Counted from the first letter of the stretch, positions 43,052-50,684 are shown. The stretch: 50,781 nucleotides of DNA from Chitinophagales bacterium 65-1 (GCA_002050465.1 MWYX01000052.1:1-50781), one strand, 5' to 3'. Numbers and translations are program-made. The notes: generated by a model not told the origin, from the letters alone.

Positions 43052-43531
43052 TCAAAATCTTTTGCCAATGGAAGCTCCAAGCCAAGGTACCAGTCCATAT
43101 TTATTAGCAACTGGCGTAACATTGATACGCCACATTAAATCTTTAGAAGTATGTCTTCTGTAACCAATACTTGGAATGAAGCTTACAAAATGTTCGCCAT
43201 TTGAATTTTTTGAGTCGCCAAATAATTTTCCGTCAATTTGTGTCCAGGTTACACCAAGTCCTGCATCAATGAATGATTTAGGATTTCTTAATCTGAATAG
43301 ATAATTAATACCTACAGGAATGGTCAAATAAAAAGAATTTTCTGAATAAAAACCTATCCCAATTCTTGCTCCCAATCCGGGCACTTTTGTTAATTGTCGT
43401 TCATAGTTTACAGATCCAAAAAGTCCATTGCCGCCAGCCTCTAAATAAATATCACTTTTTTTACAAGCTTCCTTACCAAATGTAAAAGCTACAAAAGCAA
43501 ACATAAAAATTGTTGAAAAGTATTTTCTCAT
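43052..43531 (-). CDS. Probable small outer-membrane beta-barrel protein
   Basis: The 159 residues start with a signal peptide (about 1-19, IFMFAFVAFTFG). The rest alternates in barrel fashion: GNGLFGSVNYERQL, PGLGARIGIGFYSENSFYLT (in part), GINYLFRL, FIDAGLGVTWTQ, ending WLGASIGKRF with a C-terminal Phe, the usual barrel-insertion signal. No specific family is recognised. It lies 50 bp after aroA on the same strand and could be a last, unrelated operon member. Confidence 0.7.
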   Translation of the reverse strand: MRKYFSTIFMFAFVAFTFGKEACKKSDIYLEAGGNGLFGSVNYERQLTKVPGLGARIGIGFYSENSFYLTIPVGINYLFRLRNPKSFIDAGLGVTWTQIDGKLFGDSKNSNGEHFVSFIPSIGYRRHTSKDLMWRINVTPVANKYGLVPWLGASIGKRF

Positions 43532-43581
43532 ATTTAAGGATTTGTTTAAACAGCGTTCACTATACTTCGCGAAGGTATTGC

Positions 43582-44877
43582 TTATGTTATTTGCAAATTG
43601 GCATTTACCTTTTGGAGATGCTCATAGAAATCAGGGTAAGATTTATTAACTGCTTCAGCATTATGAATTATTGTTTTATCATTAGCTTTTAAAGCAGCAA
43701 CTGCACATGCCATTGCAATACGATGATCATGATGAGAATGAGCCTCAGCACCCTTTAATTTTCCATAGCCTGCAATTGTCATTTCATCCCTGTTCACTTC
43801 AATCTCTACACCCATTTTTTTAAATTCTTCCTGTAAGGTGGCAGAACGATTGCTTTCCTTATGAGTTAATCTGGTAACACCTTTAATGGTGGTTGTTCCT
43901 TTGCAATAAGCAGCAAGAGCCACTAAAGGAGGAAAAAGATCAGGGCAATCCGTTGCATCAAACTGAAATGACGTAAGTGCTGCAGGAGAAATTGAAATTT
44001 TATTATTATCAACAGAAACTTTTGCACCTGCCATTTTTAAAGCAGAAAGTATTGATTTATCGGCCTGTGAAGAATTTATATCTAAACCATTTAGAGTAAT
44101 ATCACCGGCAATTGCTGCTGCTACTAATAAAAAAGCTGAGCTGCTCCAGTCACCTTCAACAGTATAGTTTACAGTTTGTAGTTTGCGGTTTGTGGTTGGA
44201 TTGAAATGAAATTCCTGATAATTATTATTTTCAACATTATATCCAAAATGTTTCATCACCTGTAAAGTAAGAGCGATATAAGGTTTGCTTTTAAGATCAT
44301 TCACTCTTATAGTAACAGGTTTAGTGCATGCTTTGCTATAAGCCATTATTAATCCGGTTAAAAACTGGGAACTCAAAGAGCCATCGATAGTGATATCAGC
44401 AGGCTGTAAAGGTCCTTTTATTTTTAAAGGAAGTTTACCATTGTTTGATTGAATTTGAACATTTAATAAAGGGAATATTTCATCAAAGAAATCCATTGGC
44501 CGCTGCAACAGGCTTCCGCTTCCATTCAGAATAATTTCCTGTGAACTTAATGCAGCAATTGGAGCAAACATTCTTAAGCCTAATCCGCTTTCACCACAAT
44601 TAATGGCCTCCCCCCGACCCCCTCCGGTGGAGGGGGAGCCAGGAGCAAAATCCCTACTTGTAATCAGAAATCTATTATTATTCAGAGACGTAACGGTTGC
44701 TCCCAACTTTTGAATAACATCTAAAGCTGCAAGATCATCATTGCTTTTGCCGGGATTACTGATAATGGTACCTCCTTCTTTTAATAATGCTGCCGCACAT
44801 GCACGTTGCATCGAACTTTTAGAAGCCGGCGCATGAATTGTACCCGAAATGGTAGATGGATAAATAGTAACTATCAT
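43582..44877 (-). CDS. aroA: 3-phosphoshikimate 1-carboxyvinyltransferase (EPSP synthase)
   Basis: The 431 residues contain APASKSSMQRACAAALL (phosphate-binding), SGLGLRMFAPIAAL, GSLSSQFLTGLIMA, VEGDWSSSAFLLVA, the Asp of FDATDCPDLFPPLVAL and HDHRIAMACAVAAL. It joins shikimate-3-phosphate with phosphoenolpyruvate. Two unusual insertions are visible: FAPGSPSTGGGRGEA (encoded by a GC-rich palindrome at 44608-44643) and NPTTNRKLQTVNY (encoded by a heptad-unit half-element at 44168-44207). The ATG overlaps the aroB TGA (ATGA). It is in the aromatic operon. Confidence 0.96.
   Translation of the reverse strand: MIVTIYPSTISGTIHAPASKSSMQRACAAALLKEGGTIISNPGKSNDDLAALDVIQKLGATVTSLNNNRFLITSRDFAPGSPSTGGGRGEAINCGESGLGLRMFAPIAALSSQEIILNGSGSLLQRPMDFFDEIFPLLNVQIQSNNGKLPLKIKGPLQPADITIDGSLSSQFLTGLIMAYSKACTKPVTIRVNDLKSKPYIALTLQVMKHFGYNVENNNYQEFHFNPTTNRKLQTVNYTVEGDWSSSAFLLVAAAIAGDITLNGLDINSSQADKSILSALKMAGAKVSVDNNKISISPAALTSFQFDATDCPDLFPPLVALAAYCKGTTTIKGVTRLTHKESNRSATLQEEFKKMGVEIEVNRDEMTIAGYGKLKGAEAHSHHDHRIAMACAVAALKANDKTIIHNAEAVNKSYPDFYEHLQKVNANLQIT
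44168..44207 (-). repeat. Heptad-unit half-element inside aroA
   Basis: On the minus strand the units run AACCACA, AACCGCA, AACTACA, AACTGTA, AACTATA. They translate in frame as the NPTTNRKLQTVNY segment of AroA just before the conserved VEGDW motif. Confidence 0.6.
44608..44643 (-). repeat. GC-rich palindrome inserted in aroA
   Basis: CCCCCTCCGGTGGAGGGGG (44622-44640) is a near-perfect palindrome, much more GC-rich than the gene, and encodes GSPSTGGGRGEA in frame. It is related to the CCCCTAAAGGGG family at other operon junctions. Confidence 0.7.
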
Positions 44878-45941
44878 ACCCCTAAATCCCCTAAAGGGGA
44901 CTTTGCAAATTTTTTTCTAACCTGATTAAATAATTCTTTAAGCTGATGCAAACGAATTTGTTTTACAATTCCTTCTCCTATTTTATTAAGCAGAACAAAA
45001 TTCATTGTATCCCCTGCTTTCTTTTTATCCATTAATAAAACTTTCCAAACCTTTTCTTTATCAAATTTTAAGTAGACGGGTAGCTTATACTTTTTAAGAA
45101 GATCGATGACCCTTTTACCGTCTGTTGCAGAAAAATCATTTATTGTTTCGGAAATTTTACATGCTGCTGCCATTCCAATGCTTATCGCACTTCCATGAGG
45201 TAGTTTATAAATATTCTCAATTGCATGCCCGAGTGTATGCCCGAAATTGAGAAGCTTTCTTTCTCCTGTTTCAAATTCATCTCCTGAAACAACATTATAT
45301 TTTATATCTGCATTTCTTTTTATCAGTTCAGCAACTTTTGCAGGCGAATTCTGAAATTCTTCTATAGAATTATTGGCTAATAATTCAAACATTGCTGCGT
45401 CTTTTATACAGGCGTGTTTTATTATCTCAGCAAAACCATTTATCCATTCTTCTTTTGGCAACGTTTTTAAAAAAGAATAATCATACAATAAAAATTCAGG
45501 GTGCCGGATAGTACCTATTAGATTTTTATACACCCCTACATCCACCCCATTCTTTCCTCCAATGGCTGCATCAACCATGGCTAAAATCGTGGTAGGCAAA
45601 AAAGCAAACTTAATTCCTCTCATATAAACCGAAGCCGTATACCCAGCTATATCAGTAATGACTCCTCCACCAATGCCAATAATAAAAGTTTCCCTATCTG
45701 CCTGTAATTTTATTAATTCACTGATAACATGGTCAACAGTTGATTGTTGTTTATTTTTTTCTCCCGGCTTTATTGCAATTACTTTCCAGCCTTTAAAGGT
45801 TTCTTTATAGATTGACGCAATGTTATCATCAGTTATAATTATTGCATTCTCTTGTGAAACTAACTTTTCCAACAAAGAAAAATCAGCGTCAAAATAACAG
45901 TCAACTGCTTTGGAAGAAAACTTATATTGTTTTTTACCCAT
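44874..45941 (-). CDS. aroB: 3-dehydroquinate synthase
   Basis: The 355 residues follow the AroB/glycerol-dehydrogenase-like fold: GEKNKQQSTV, FIIGIGGGVITDIAGYTASVY (in part GGGVITDIAGY, the NAD-binding glycines), LAMVDAAIGGKNGVDVG, KNLIGTIRHP, NGFAEIIKHACI and LNFGHTLGHAIE (metal-binding His). It converts DAHP to 3-dehydroquinate. The last ten residues, AKSPLGDLGV, come from a palindromic repeat. Its ATG overlaps the TAA of the DAHP synthase gene by one base. Confidence 0.96.
   Translation of the reverse strand: MGKKQYKFSSKAVDCYFDADFSLLEKLVSQENAIIITDDNIASIYKETFKGWKVIAIKPGEKNKQQSTVDHVISELIKLQADRETFIIGIGGGVITDIAGYTASVYMRGIKFAFLPTTILAMVDAAIGGKNGVDVGVYKNLIGTIRHPEFLLYDYSFLKTLPKEEWINGFAEIIKHACIKDAAMFELLANNSIEEFQNSPAKVAELIKRNADIKYNVVSGDEFETGERKLLNFGHTLGHAIENIYKLPHGSAISIGMAAACKISETINDFSATDGKRVIDLLKKYKLPVYLKFDKEKVWKVLLMDKKKAGDTMNFVLLNKIGEGIVKQIRLHQLKELFNQVRKKFAKSPLGDLGV
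44879..44904. repeat. CCCCTAAAGGGG repeat at the aroB/aroA junction
   Basis: CCCCTAAATCCCCTAAAGGG, followed by GACTTT, encodes the C-terminal AroB residues KSPLGDLGV. It begins two bases upstream of the aroA ATG, so initiation of aroA lies directly beside the hairpin. Confidence 0.75.
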
Positions 45942-47029
45942 TAATCATTCATTATTTTGTTCTGGTGATTTATACTCTCAAGATGAACTGCATCAAAATA
46001 TTTAGTTATAAACTCCTTGCTTAATCCTAAATGCTCTCCTTTTTTAAATGCTCTCTCCAGAATATCATTCCAACGATTGGTTTGAAGAATAGTGATATTA
46101 TTTTCCTTCTTATATTCCCCAATTTTATCTGCAATTTTCATTCGCTGACCAATCAATGTGAGTAATTCATCATCAATATGGTTTATCTGTTCTCTTAAAG
46201 TAGCCAATGCTGTTATAAATTCCTTTGCATCCGTATTTTCTGAACGCCAGATAAGCTCCTCCAGCATTTCTGCTAAACGTTCCGGAGTTATTTGTTGCTT
46301 TGAATCGCTCAAGGCATTGTCAGGGTCAATATGGCTTTCTATCATTAATCCGTCAAAATCAAGATCAATACTTTTTTGTGCAATTCCCTGAAGCATCGTC
46401 CTATTACCACATATATGGGAAGGATCACAAATCAATAACATATTGGGATATCGTCTTTTCATTTCGATGGGCAAATGCCACATAGGTGCATTACGATATT
46501 CCATATTACCATAATTTGAAAAACCACGGTGTATCATGCCTATTTTTTCAATACCTATCTTTTGTAAGCGTTCAATAGCGCCACACCACAGATCAAGATC
46601 CGGATGAACAGGATTTTTTATCAAGACAGGAATCTCAACACCACGTAATGCATCAGCAACAGCCTGCACACTAAAGGGATTTACTGTTGTTCTTGCACCT
46701 ATCCATAAAACATCCACATCAAAGTGCAATGCATCCTCAACATGTTTTGCCGTTGCTACTTCCACAGTAATTTGCAAGCCTGTTAATTTTTTCGCTTTAT
46801 CAAGCCATGCCAGGCCTTTTGCACCAATCCCTTCAAACATGCCCGGCTTTGTCCGTGGCTTCCATATACCTGCACGTAGCATATCTACCTTATTTGTTTT
46901 AGCAAGGCGTGTAGCGGTTTCTACCACTTGCTCTTCTGTTTCTGCACTGCATGGGCCGCTTATAATGAGCGGCCGTTTATTCCATTTTTCCTGCAATAAT
47001 TCTTTTTTTGTTTTTGCTTCTGTTTGCAT
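45941..47029 (-). CDS. Bifunctional DAHP synthase / chorismate mutase
   Basis: The 362 residues fuse a type I-beta DAHP synthase (about 15-260: PLIISGPCSAETEEQV, MLRAGIWKPRTKPG, VLWIGARTTVNPF, LICDPSHICGNR, GLMIESHIDPDNALSD) to a C-terminal AroQ-type chorismate mutase (about 275-355: LREQINHIDDELLTLIGQRM, KIGEYKKENN, with catalytic Arg/Lys/Glu positions). It performs the first step from phosphoenolpyruvate plus erythrose-4-phosphate and the branch-point rearrangement to prephenate. In related proteins the mutase domain confers feedback control by prephenate or chorismate. Confidence 0.95.
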   Translation of the reverse strand: MQTEAKTKKELLQEKWNKRPLIISGPCSAETEEQVVETATRLAKTNKVDMLRAGIWKPRTKPGMFEGIGAKGLAWLDKAKKLTGLQITVEVATAKHVEDALHFDVDVLWIGARTTVNPFSVQAVADALRGVEIPVLIKNPVHPDLDLWCGAIERLQKIGIEKIGMIHRGFSNYGNMEYRNAPMWHLPIEMKRRYPNMLLICDPSHICGNRTMLQGIAQKSIDLDFDGLMIESHIDPDNALSDSKQQITPERLAEMLEELIWRSENTDAKEFITALATLREQINHIDDELLTLIGQRMKIADKIGEYKKENNITILQTNRWNDILERAFKKGEHLGLSKEFITKYFDAVHLESINHQNKIMND

Positions 47030-47064
47030 TATTAAATTATTTTTTTGTTATCAGCATTTGCTTT

Positions 47065-47541
47065 TCATGTCATCATCGTTGTGTCACTCACTTCAACTTT
47101 TAGTTCTTTATTCATCCAATCCTCAAAACTCATTTCAAATTTTATTTCGCCTTTTCCATGTACACCCACTTCTTTCCACCCATTCATCCTGTAAAATGTT
47201 TCTGCCTTGGAGTTTGGCGAAGTTCCAAGCCAGATTTTTTCATTTGTCTTACAAAAATACCAGTCGAGCATTTCTTTGTGTAAACGCTTTCCAATTCCTT
47301 TGGCTTCATACTCAGGATGCACAAACAAGGCCCAGATATTTTTTTCTTTGATCTCCACGATAGAAAATGCTACAACTGTTCCTTCAATCTCACATACCCA
47401 GCCTTTTCCACGTACAGTTAAAAACTCTTCGCAATCTTTATCAGTTACCAGTGCAGGATCGGACAGAATATTTTCCTTTACTGAATGTCTTACAACCTGT
47501 ATTTGCGGTATATCATTCACCTTTGCTTCTCTAAAGATCAT
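47065..47541 (-). CDS. GNAT-family N-acetyltransferase
   Basis: The 158 residues have GNAT motif A, WALFVHPEYEAKGIGKRLHKEML, with the Q/RxxGxG acetyl-CoA loop (KGIGKR), and motif B, TFYRMNGWKEVG. A small N-terminal part, MIFREAKVNDIPQIQVVRHS, is standard. The substrate is unknown. It overlaps the tyrA stop by four bases, so it is a true member of the aromatic operon; a role in aromatic amino acid chemistry is not evident. Confidence 0.88.
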   Translation of the reverse strand: MIFREAKVNDIPQIQVVRHSVKENILSDPALVTDKDCEEFLTVRGKGWVCEIEGTVVAFSIVEIKEKNIWALFVHPEYEAKGIGKRLHKEMLDWYFCKTNEKIWLGTSPNSKAETFYRMNGWKEVGVHGKGEIKFEMSFEDWMNKELKVEVSDTTMMT

Positions 47542-48443
47542 TTTAAAATTCGTTTTATCTTATTCGCATTTTCCATAAGCTCGGTTAAGTATTCCAAATT
47601 TTCTTTTTCCAAACTCGATTTAAATTTTCTTAACTGGGATATATGTTCATTCAAAACATCCAGTACATTTTCCCTGTTCTGCATAAAAATTGGTGCCCAC
47701 ATAGCAGGGTTACTTTTAGCTAAACGAACTGTACTTTCAAACCCACCACCTGCCAGTTCGAAAATGGCGTCTTCTTCTCTTTCTTTTTCCAACACTGTAT
47801 TTGCCAATGCAAAAGAAGTAATGTGGGATATGTGACTCACATATGCTGCATGAGTATCATGACTTTCAGCATCCATATAAATGATATGCATTCCAAATGC
47901 TTTATAAATCTCTTCTACAATATTTAATGCAGCAAAATCGCTTTTTTCTTTTTCACAGATAACGCATGCTCTATCCTGAAAAGCATCCCTTACTGCCGCT
48001 TCCGGCCCGCTATATTCCGTACCCCACATAGGATGAGTTGCAACAAAACGCCTACGCATTGGATGATCCTTCAGCGATTGGCACAATCTATATTTAGTAG
48101 ACCCTGCATCAGCAACAATTTGCTTATCATTTACGAGGGCCATTATTTGTTCCATTACAGTGATAGTTACATCAACCGGAATGGCTACATAAATAAAGTC
48201 ACTTTGCCTTACTGCATCTTCTAAGGATAACGCCTCATCAATTATTCCCAGTTGAAGCGCCTTTTGTAAACTTGCTTCAGTTTTACTAACACCAATTATT
48301 TTTTTGGCAAAACCCTTTTCCTTCATCGCCAGGGCAAATGATCCGCTTATTAAACCAACCCCAACTATAGTTATAATAGCCTCCTCTAAATCTCCGCCAA
48401 AAGGGGAGACTTTTGAAGAATCTAAATTTTGATTTTCTTTCAT
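47538..48443 (-). CDS. tyrA: Prephenate dehydrogenase
   Basis: The 301 residues contain the NAD-binding segment ITIVGVGLISGSFALAMKEKG and IYVAIPVDVTITVM. DAGSTK, RFVATHPMWGTEYSGPEAA (prephenate site), HDTHAAYVSHISHITSFAL and ELAGGGFESTVRLAKSNP complete the family. It makes 4-hydroxyphenylpyruvate. The first 21 residues, including SSKVSPFGGDLEEA, precede the normal start of the family and are encoded by a palindromic repeat. The gene lies 38 bp after the aminotransferase stop. Confidence 0.95.
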   Translation of the reverse strand: MKENQNLDSSKVSPFGGDLEEAIITIVGVGLISGSFALAMKEKGFAKKIIGVSKTEASLQKALQLGIIDEALSLEDAVRQSDFIYVAIPVDVTITVMEQIMALVNDKQIVADAGSTKYRLCQSLKDHPMRRRFVATHPMWGTEYSGPEAAVRDAFQDRACVICEKEKSDFAALNIVEEIYKAFGMHIIYMDAESHDTHAAYVSHISHITSFALANTVLEKEREEDAIFELAGGGFESTVRLAKSNPAMWAPIFMQNRENVLDVLNEHISQLRKFKSSLEKENLEYLTELMENANKIKRILK

Positions 48444-48490
48444 TTATCTTACTGTTTTATAGCCCTCCCTTTAGGGAAGATTTAGGAGGG
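48381..48490. repeat. Two CCCCTAAAGGGG-family copies around the tyrA start
   Basis: Copy one (48381-48415, ATAGCCTCCTCTAAATC then CGCCAAAAGGGGAGAC) encodes the start of TyrA. Copy two (48460-48490, CCCTCCCTTTAGGGAAG then TTTAGGAGGG) contains the last codons and stop of the aminotransferase. They are in opposite orientation, 45 bp apart. Confidence 0.75.
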
Positions 48491-49633
48491 TTTTATTCGT
48501 TGTATAGCCTCTTCAATCTTTTCTTCAGTTGTACATAAACTCACCCTAATATATTTGTTACCCGCACTTCCAAAAATACCACCGGGTGTTACGAATACAT
48601 TGGATGCGGACAAAACCTTATCGCTTAATTGATATCCATCTTTATAGCCTGGAGGAACAGATGCCCAAACAAATAAACCTGCCTGGTTTTTATTAAAAAA
48701 ACAATTAAGCAATTCAAGTAATTTAAAAACCCTTTTCCTTCTTGCCCTATATACGTTATTTACCTGATCATGCCATTCCTGCCCCAACTCCAATGCCTTT
48801 GCAGCAGCCAGTTGTACAGGTAAAAACATACCACTATCCATATTACTTTTAAAACGTAACACACCATCTATTTTCTCCTTTGCACCAACCAGCATTCCAA
48901 TCCGCCAACCTGCCATATTATGGCTCTTACTGAGAGAATTTAATTCTATCACAACATCTTTTGCGCCATCTACGCTAAGCAAACTCATTGGATGATCATT
49001 TAAAATAAAACTATAAGGATTATCATGAATAATAAGAATGTTATGCTTTTTGGCAAAGGCAACCAATTGAACAAATAATTTCTTAGTTGGTAATTTTCCC
49101 GTGGGCATGTGAGGATAATTCACAAACATTAACCGTACATTTTTAAGATCATTCTTTTCTAATTCTTCAAAATCCGGAAACCAATTATTTTTTTCTATAA
49201 GATCATATTCTACAAGATTTGCTCCTGCAATTGTTGCGGCGCTTCTGTAAGTTGGATAACCCGGATTTGGAATTAAAACTATATCTCCTTCATTAAGAAA
49301 TGTCATGCATATATGCATAATACCCTCCTTGCTTCCAAGGAGTGGAAGTATTTCTGTATCAGCATTCAATTCAACATTATACCATTTTTTATACCATTTA
49401 AAAATTGCATTTCGCAATATAGGGCTCCCTTTATAATTCTGATAGCCATGCTGATTTGGCTTTAATGCTTCTTCCTGTAAAGTCTTAATCACATCCGGAT
49501 GAGGTGGCAGATCCGGACTTCCAATGCCCAGATTGATGACATTTCTACCAGCTTTATTCATCTCATCAATTTGCCGTAATTTCTGAGAAAAATAATATTC
49601 GCAAATTCCTTCAAGTCGTTTTGCAGTTTCCAT
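48482..49633 (-). CDS. Class I/II aminotransferase of the aromatic operon
   Basis: The 383 residues have the fold-type I aminotransferase motifs: INLGIGSPDLPPHPDVI, GSKEGIMHICMTFLNEGD, IPNPGYPTYRSA, LMFVNYPHMPTGK (Asn/Pro), HDNPYSFILND, LNSLSKSHNMAGWRIGM (PLP lysine in SLSKSHNMAGWR) and KYIRVSLCTTEEKI (carboxylate-binding Arg). It probably transaminates phenylpyruvate and hydroxyphenylpyruvate, or prephenate, with glutamate or aspartate. The gene context is the main evidence for the substrate. It starts exactly after the pheA stop (TAAATG). Its last residues, KPS, come from a repeat. Confidence 0.92.
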   Translation of the reverse strand: METAKRLEGICEYYFSQKLRQIDEMNKAGRNVINLGIGSPDLPPHPDVIKTLQEEALKPNQHGYQNYKGSPILRNAIFKWYKKWYNVELNADTEILPLLGSKEGIMHICMTFLNEGDIVLIPNPGYPTYRSAATIAGANLVEYDLIEKNNWFPDFEELEKNDLKNVRLMFVNYPHMPTGKLPTKKLFVQLVAFAKKHNILIIHDNPYSFILNDHPMSLLSVDGAKDVVIELNSLSKSHNMAGWRIGMLVGAKEKIDGVLRFKSNMDSGMFLPVQLAAAKALELGQEWHDQVNNVYRARRKRVFKLLELLNCFFNKNQAGLFVWASVPPGYKDGYQLSDKVLSASNVFVTPGGIFGSAGNKYIRVSLCTTEEKIEEAIQRIKPS

Positions 49634-50455
49634 TTACTTACCATTTTTGTAAACACCGTATACCTTCAGATCTTTAGTTAAAGGCTTAATATTTTTTATT
49701 ACCATATTGAACTGGTTTATATTTTCAAATTCCAGATCAGCATGAAAAGAATATTTCCAATCACTACCAGGGATAGGCATGGACTGCAGCTTACTTAAAT
49801 TTATATTGCCCTCAGCAATTTTGGCAAGCACCTTTACCAAACTTCCTTTTGAGTGATCAGTAGTAAAAATTAATGAAGCTTTATCAGCATTGTCAATTGG
49901 TTCTACTACATCTGTATGTTGCAAAACCAAAAACCTTGTGTAGTTATTCTTAAGTGTGTGAATGTTTGGTGCAATAATATCCAATTGAAAAAGATCAGCG
50001 GCTAAGCTGCTGGCAATAGCTGCAATATGTTTACTCCTGTGTTGATGAATGTGTTTTGCACTGAGAGCCGTATCTTCTGTCTCGATCAATTTCCAATTAT
50101 GCTTTTCAAGGAATTCTATACACTGCAGTAAAGCCATAGGATGCGAATGAACCTCACGAATATCTTCAAGCTTTATTCCCGGATTTACCAAAAGGTTTTG
50201 CTTTATTCGCAGATAAACCTCACCTATAATTTTTAAATTGGTTTTTTGTAACAAGTTATAATTAGGTAAAATACTTCCGGCAATAGAATTTTCTATTGCC
50301 ATAACTCCTCCTTCACATATCTTTTTATCGGCAGCAACTTTTACCACTTCTCTAAATGTTGAACAACAGATTACTCCCACATCTTTAAAGAATTGCTGAG
50401 CTGCCACCTGGTGAAAGCTACCTTCAAACCCCTGTATTGCTATTCTTTTATTCAT
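49634..50455 (-). CDS. pheA: Prephenate dehydratase
   Basis: ATG 50455 gives 273 residues (a TTG two codons upstream is also possible). IAIQGFEGSFHQVAAQQFF, GVMAIENSIAGSILPNYNLL and NNYTRFLVL form the dehydratase domain. KASLIFTTDHSKGSLVKVLAKI and SKLQSMPIPGSDWKYSFHADLE form the C-terminal ACT domain, with the GSLVKVL and ESRP-like (LQSMP) regions for phenylalanine feedback. It makes phenylpyruvate. It is first in the aromatic operon, 10 nt after a terminator hairpin and 60 nt after a Phe/Tyr-rich leader peptide. Confidence 0.96.
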   Translation of the reverse strand: MNKRIAIQGFEGSFHQVAAQQFFKDVGVICCSTFREVVKVAADKKICEGGVMAIENSIAGSILPNYNLLQKTNLKIIGEVYLRIKQNLLVNPGIKLEDIREVHSHPMALLQCIEFLEKHNWKLIETEDTALSAKHIHQHRSKHIAAIASSLAADLFQLDIIAPNIHTLKNNYTRFLVLQHTDVVEPIDNADKASLIFTTDHSKGSLVKVLAKIAEGNINLSKLQSMPIPGSDWKYSFHADLEFENINQFNMVIKNIKPLTKDLKVYGVYKNGK

Positions 50456-50458
50456 ATA

Positions 50459-50493
50459 CAAAAGAAAATCCCGACCTTTTTAGCCGGGATTTT
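50459..50493 (-). terminator. Attenuator terminator upstream of pheA
   Basis: On the minus strand AAAATCCCG (50493-50485) pairs with CGGGATTTT (50473-50465) across an 11-nt loop, and CTTTTG follows. The hairpin ends 10 nt before the pheA ATG. Its 5' arm can alternatively pair with AGCCCGGGAT in the leader-peptide codons (50535-50526), forming an antiterminator. Confidence 0.8.
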
Positions 50494-50514
50494 ATTTTAA
50501 TCTGTTATTTCAGT

Positions 50515-50589
50515 TTAACATAAGCATCCCGGGCTATTTATAAAATAGTAAGTAAAATAAAAACCGGTATTTGCTTTTGTAAATTTCAT
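50515..50589 (-). CDS. Aromatic leader peptide of the pheA operon
   Basis: A 24-codon frame runs from ATG 50589 to TAA 50515-50517. Codons 10-16 read FYFTYYF, six aromatic residues in seven; another Phe is at codon 3. Codons 19-22, SPGC, contain the sequence AGCCCGGGAT that is complementary to the terminator 5' arm. This is the arrangement of ribosome-mediated attenuation: shortage of Phe- or Tyr-tRNA stalls the ribosome early, frees this segment to form the antiterminator and permits transcription of pheA. The promoter lies so close that the leader mRNA starts only about 5 nt before the ATG. Confidence 0.78.
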   Translation of the reverse strand: MKFTKANTGFYFTYYFINSPGCLC

Positions 50590-50599
50590 TACCTGTATC

Positions 50600-50630
50600 C
50601 AAAAATAGTAAAGAGTTTTTAGATTACCAA
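50600..50630 (-). promoter_or_regulatory. Promoter of the pheA leader/operon
   Basis: On the minus strand TTG (50630-50628), 20 nt, TATTTTTG (50607-50600) matches the Bacteroidota -33/-7 consensus. Transcription should begin near 50593-50597, just before the leader ATG at 50589. Confidence 0.7.
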
Positions 50631-50657
50631 TCTAAATATTTAATTTCTTCTCTCAAC

Positions 50658-50684
50658 AAAAAAAGCCGCTCTATAAGAACGGCT
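50658..50684 (-). terminator. Intrinsic terminator of the gene at the window edge
   Basis: On the minus strand AGCCG (50684-50680) pairs with CGGCT (50668-50664), with inner pairing, and a run of T follows (50663-50657). It lies 27 bp after the TAA at 50711 and insulates the pheA promoter from upstream transcription. Confidence 0.8.
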
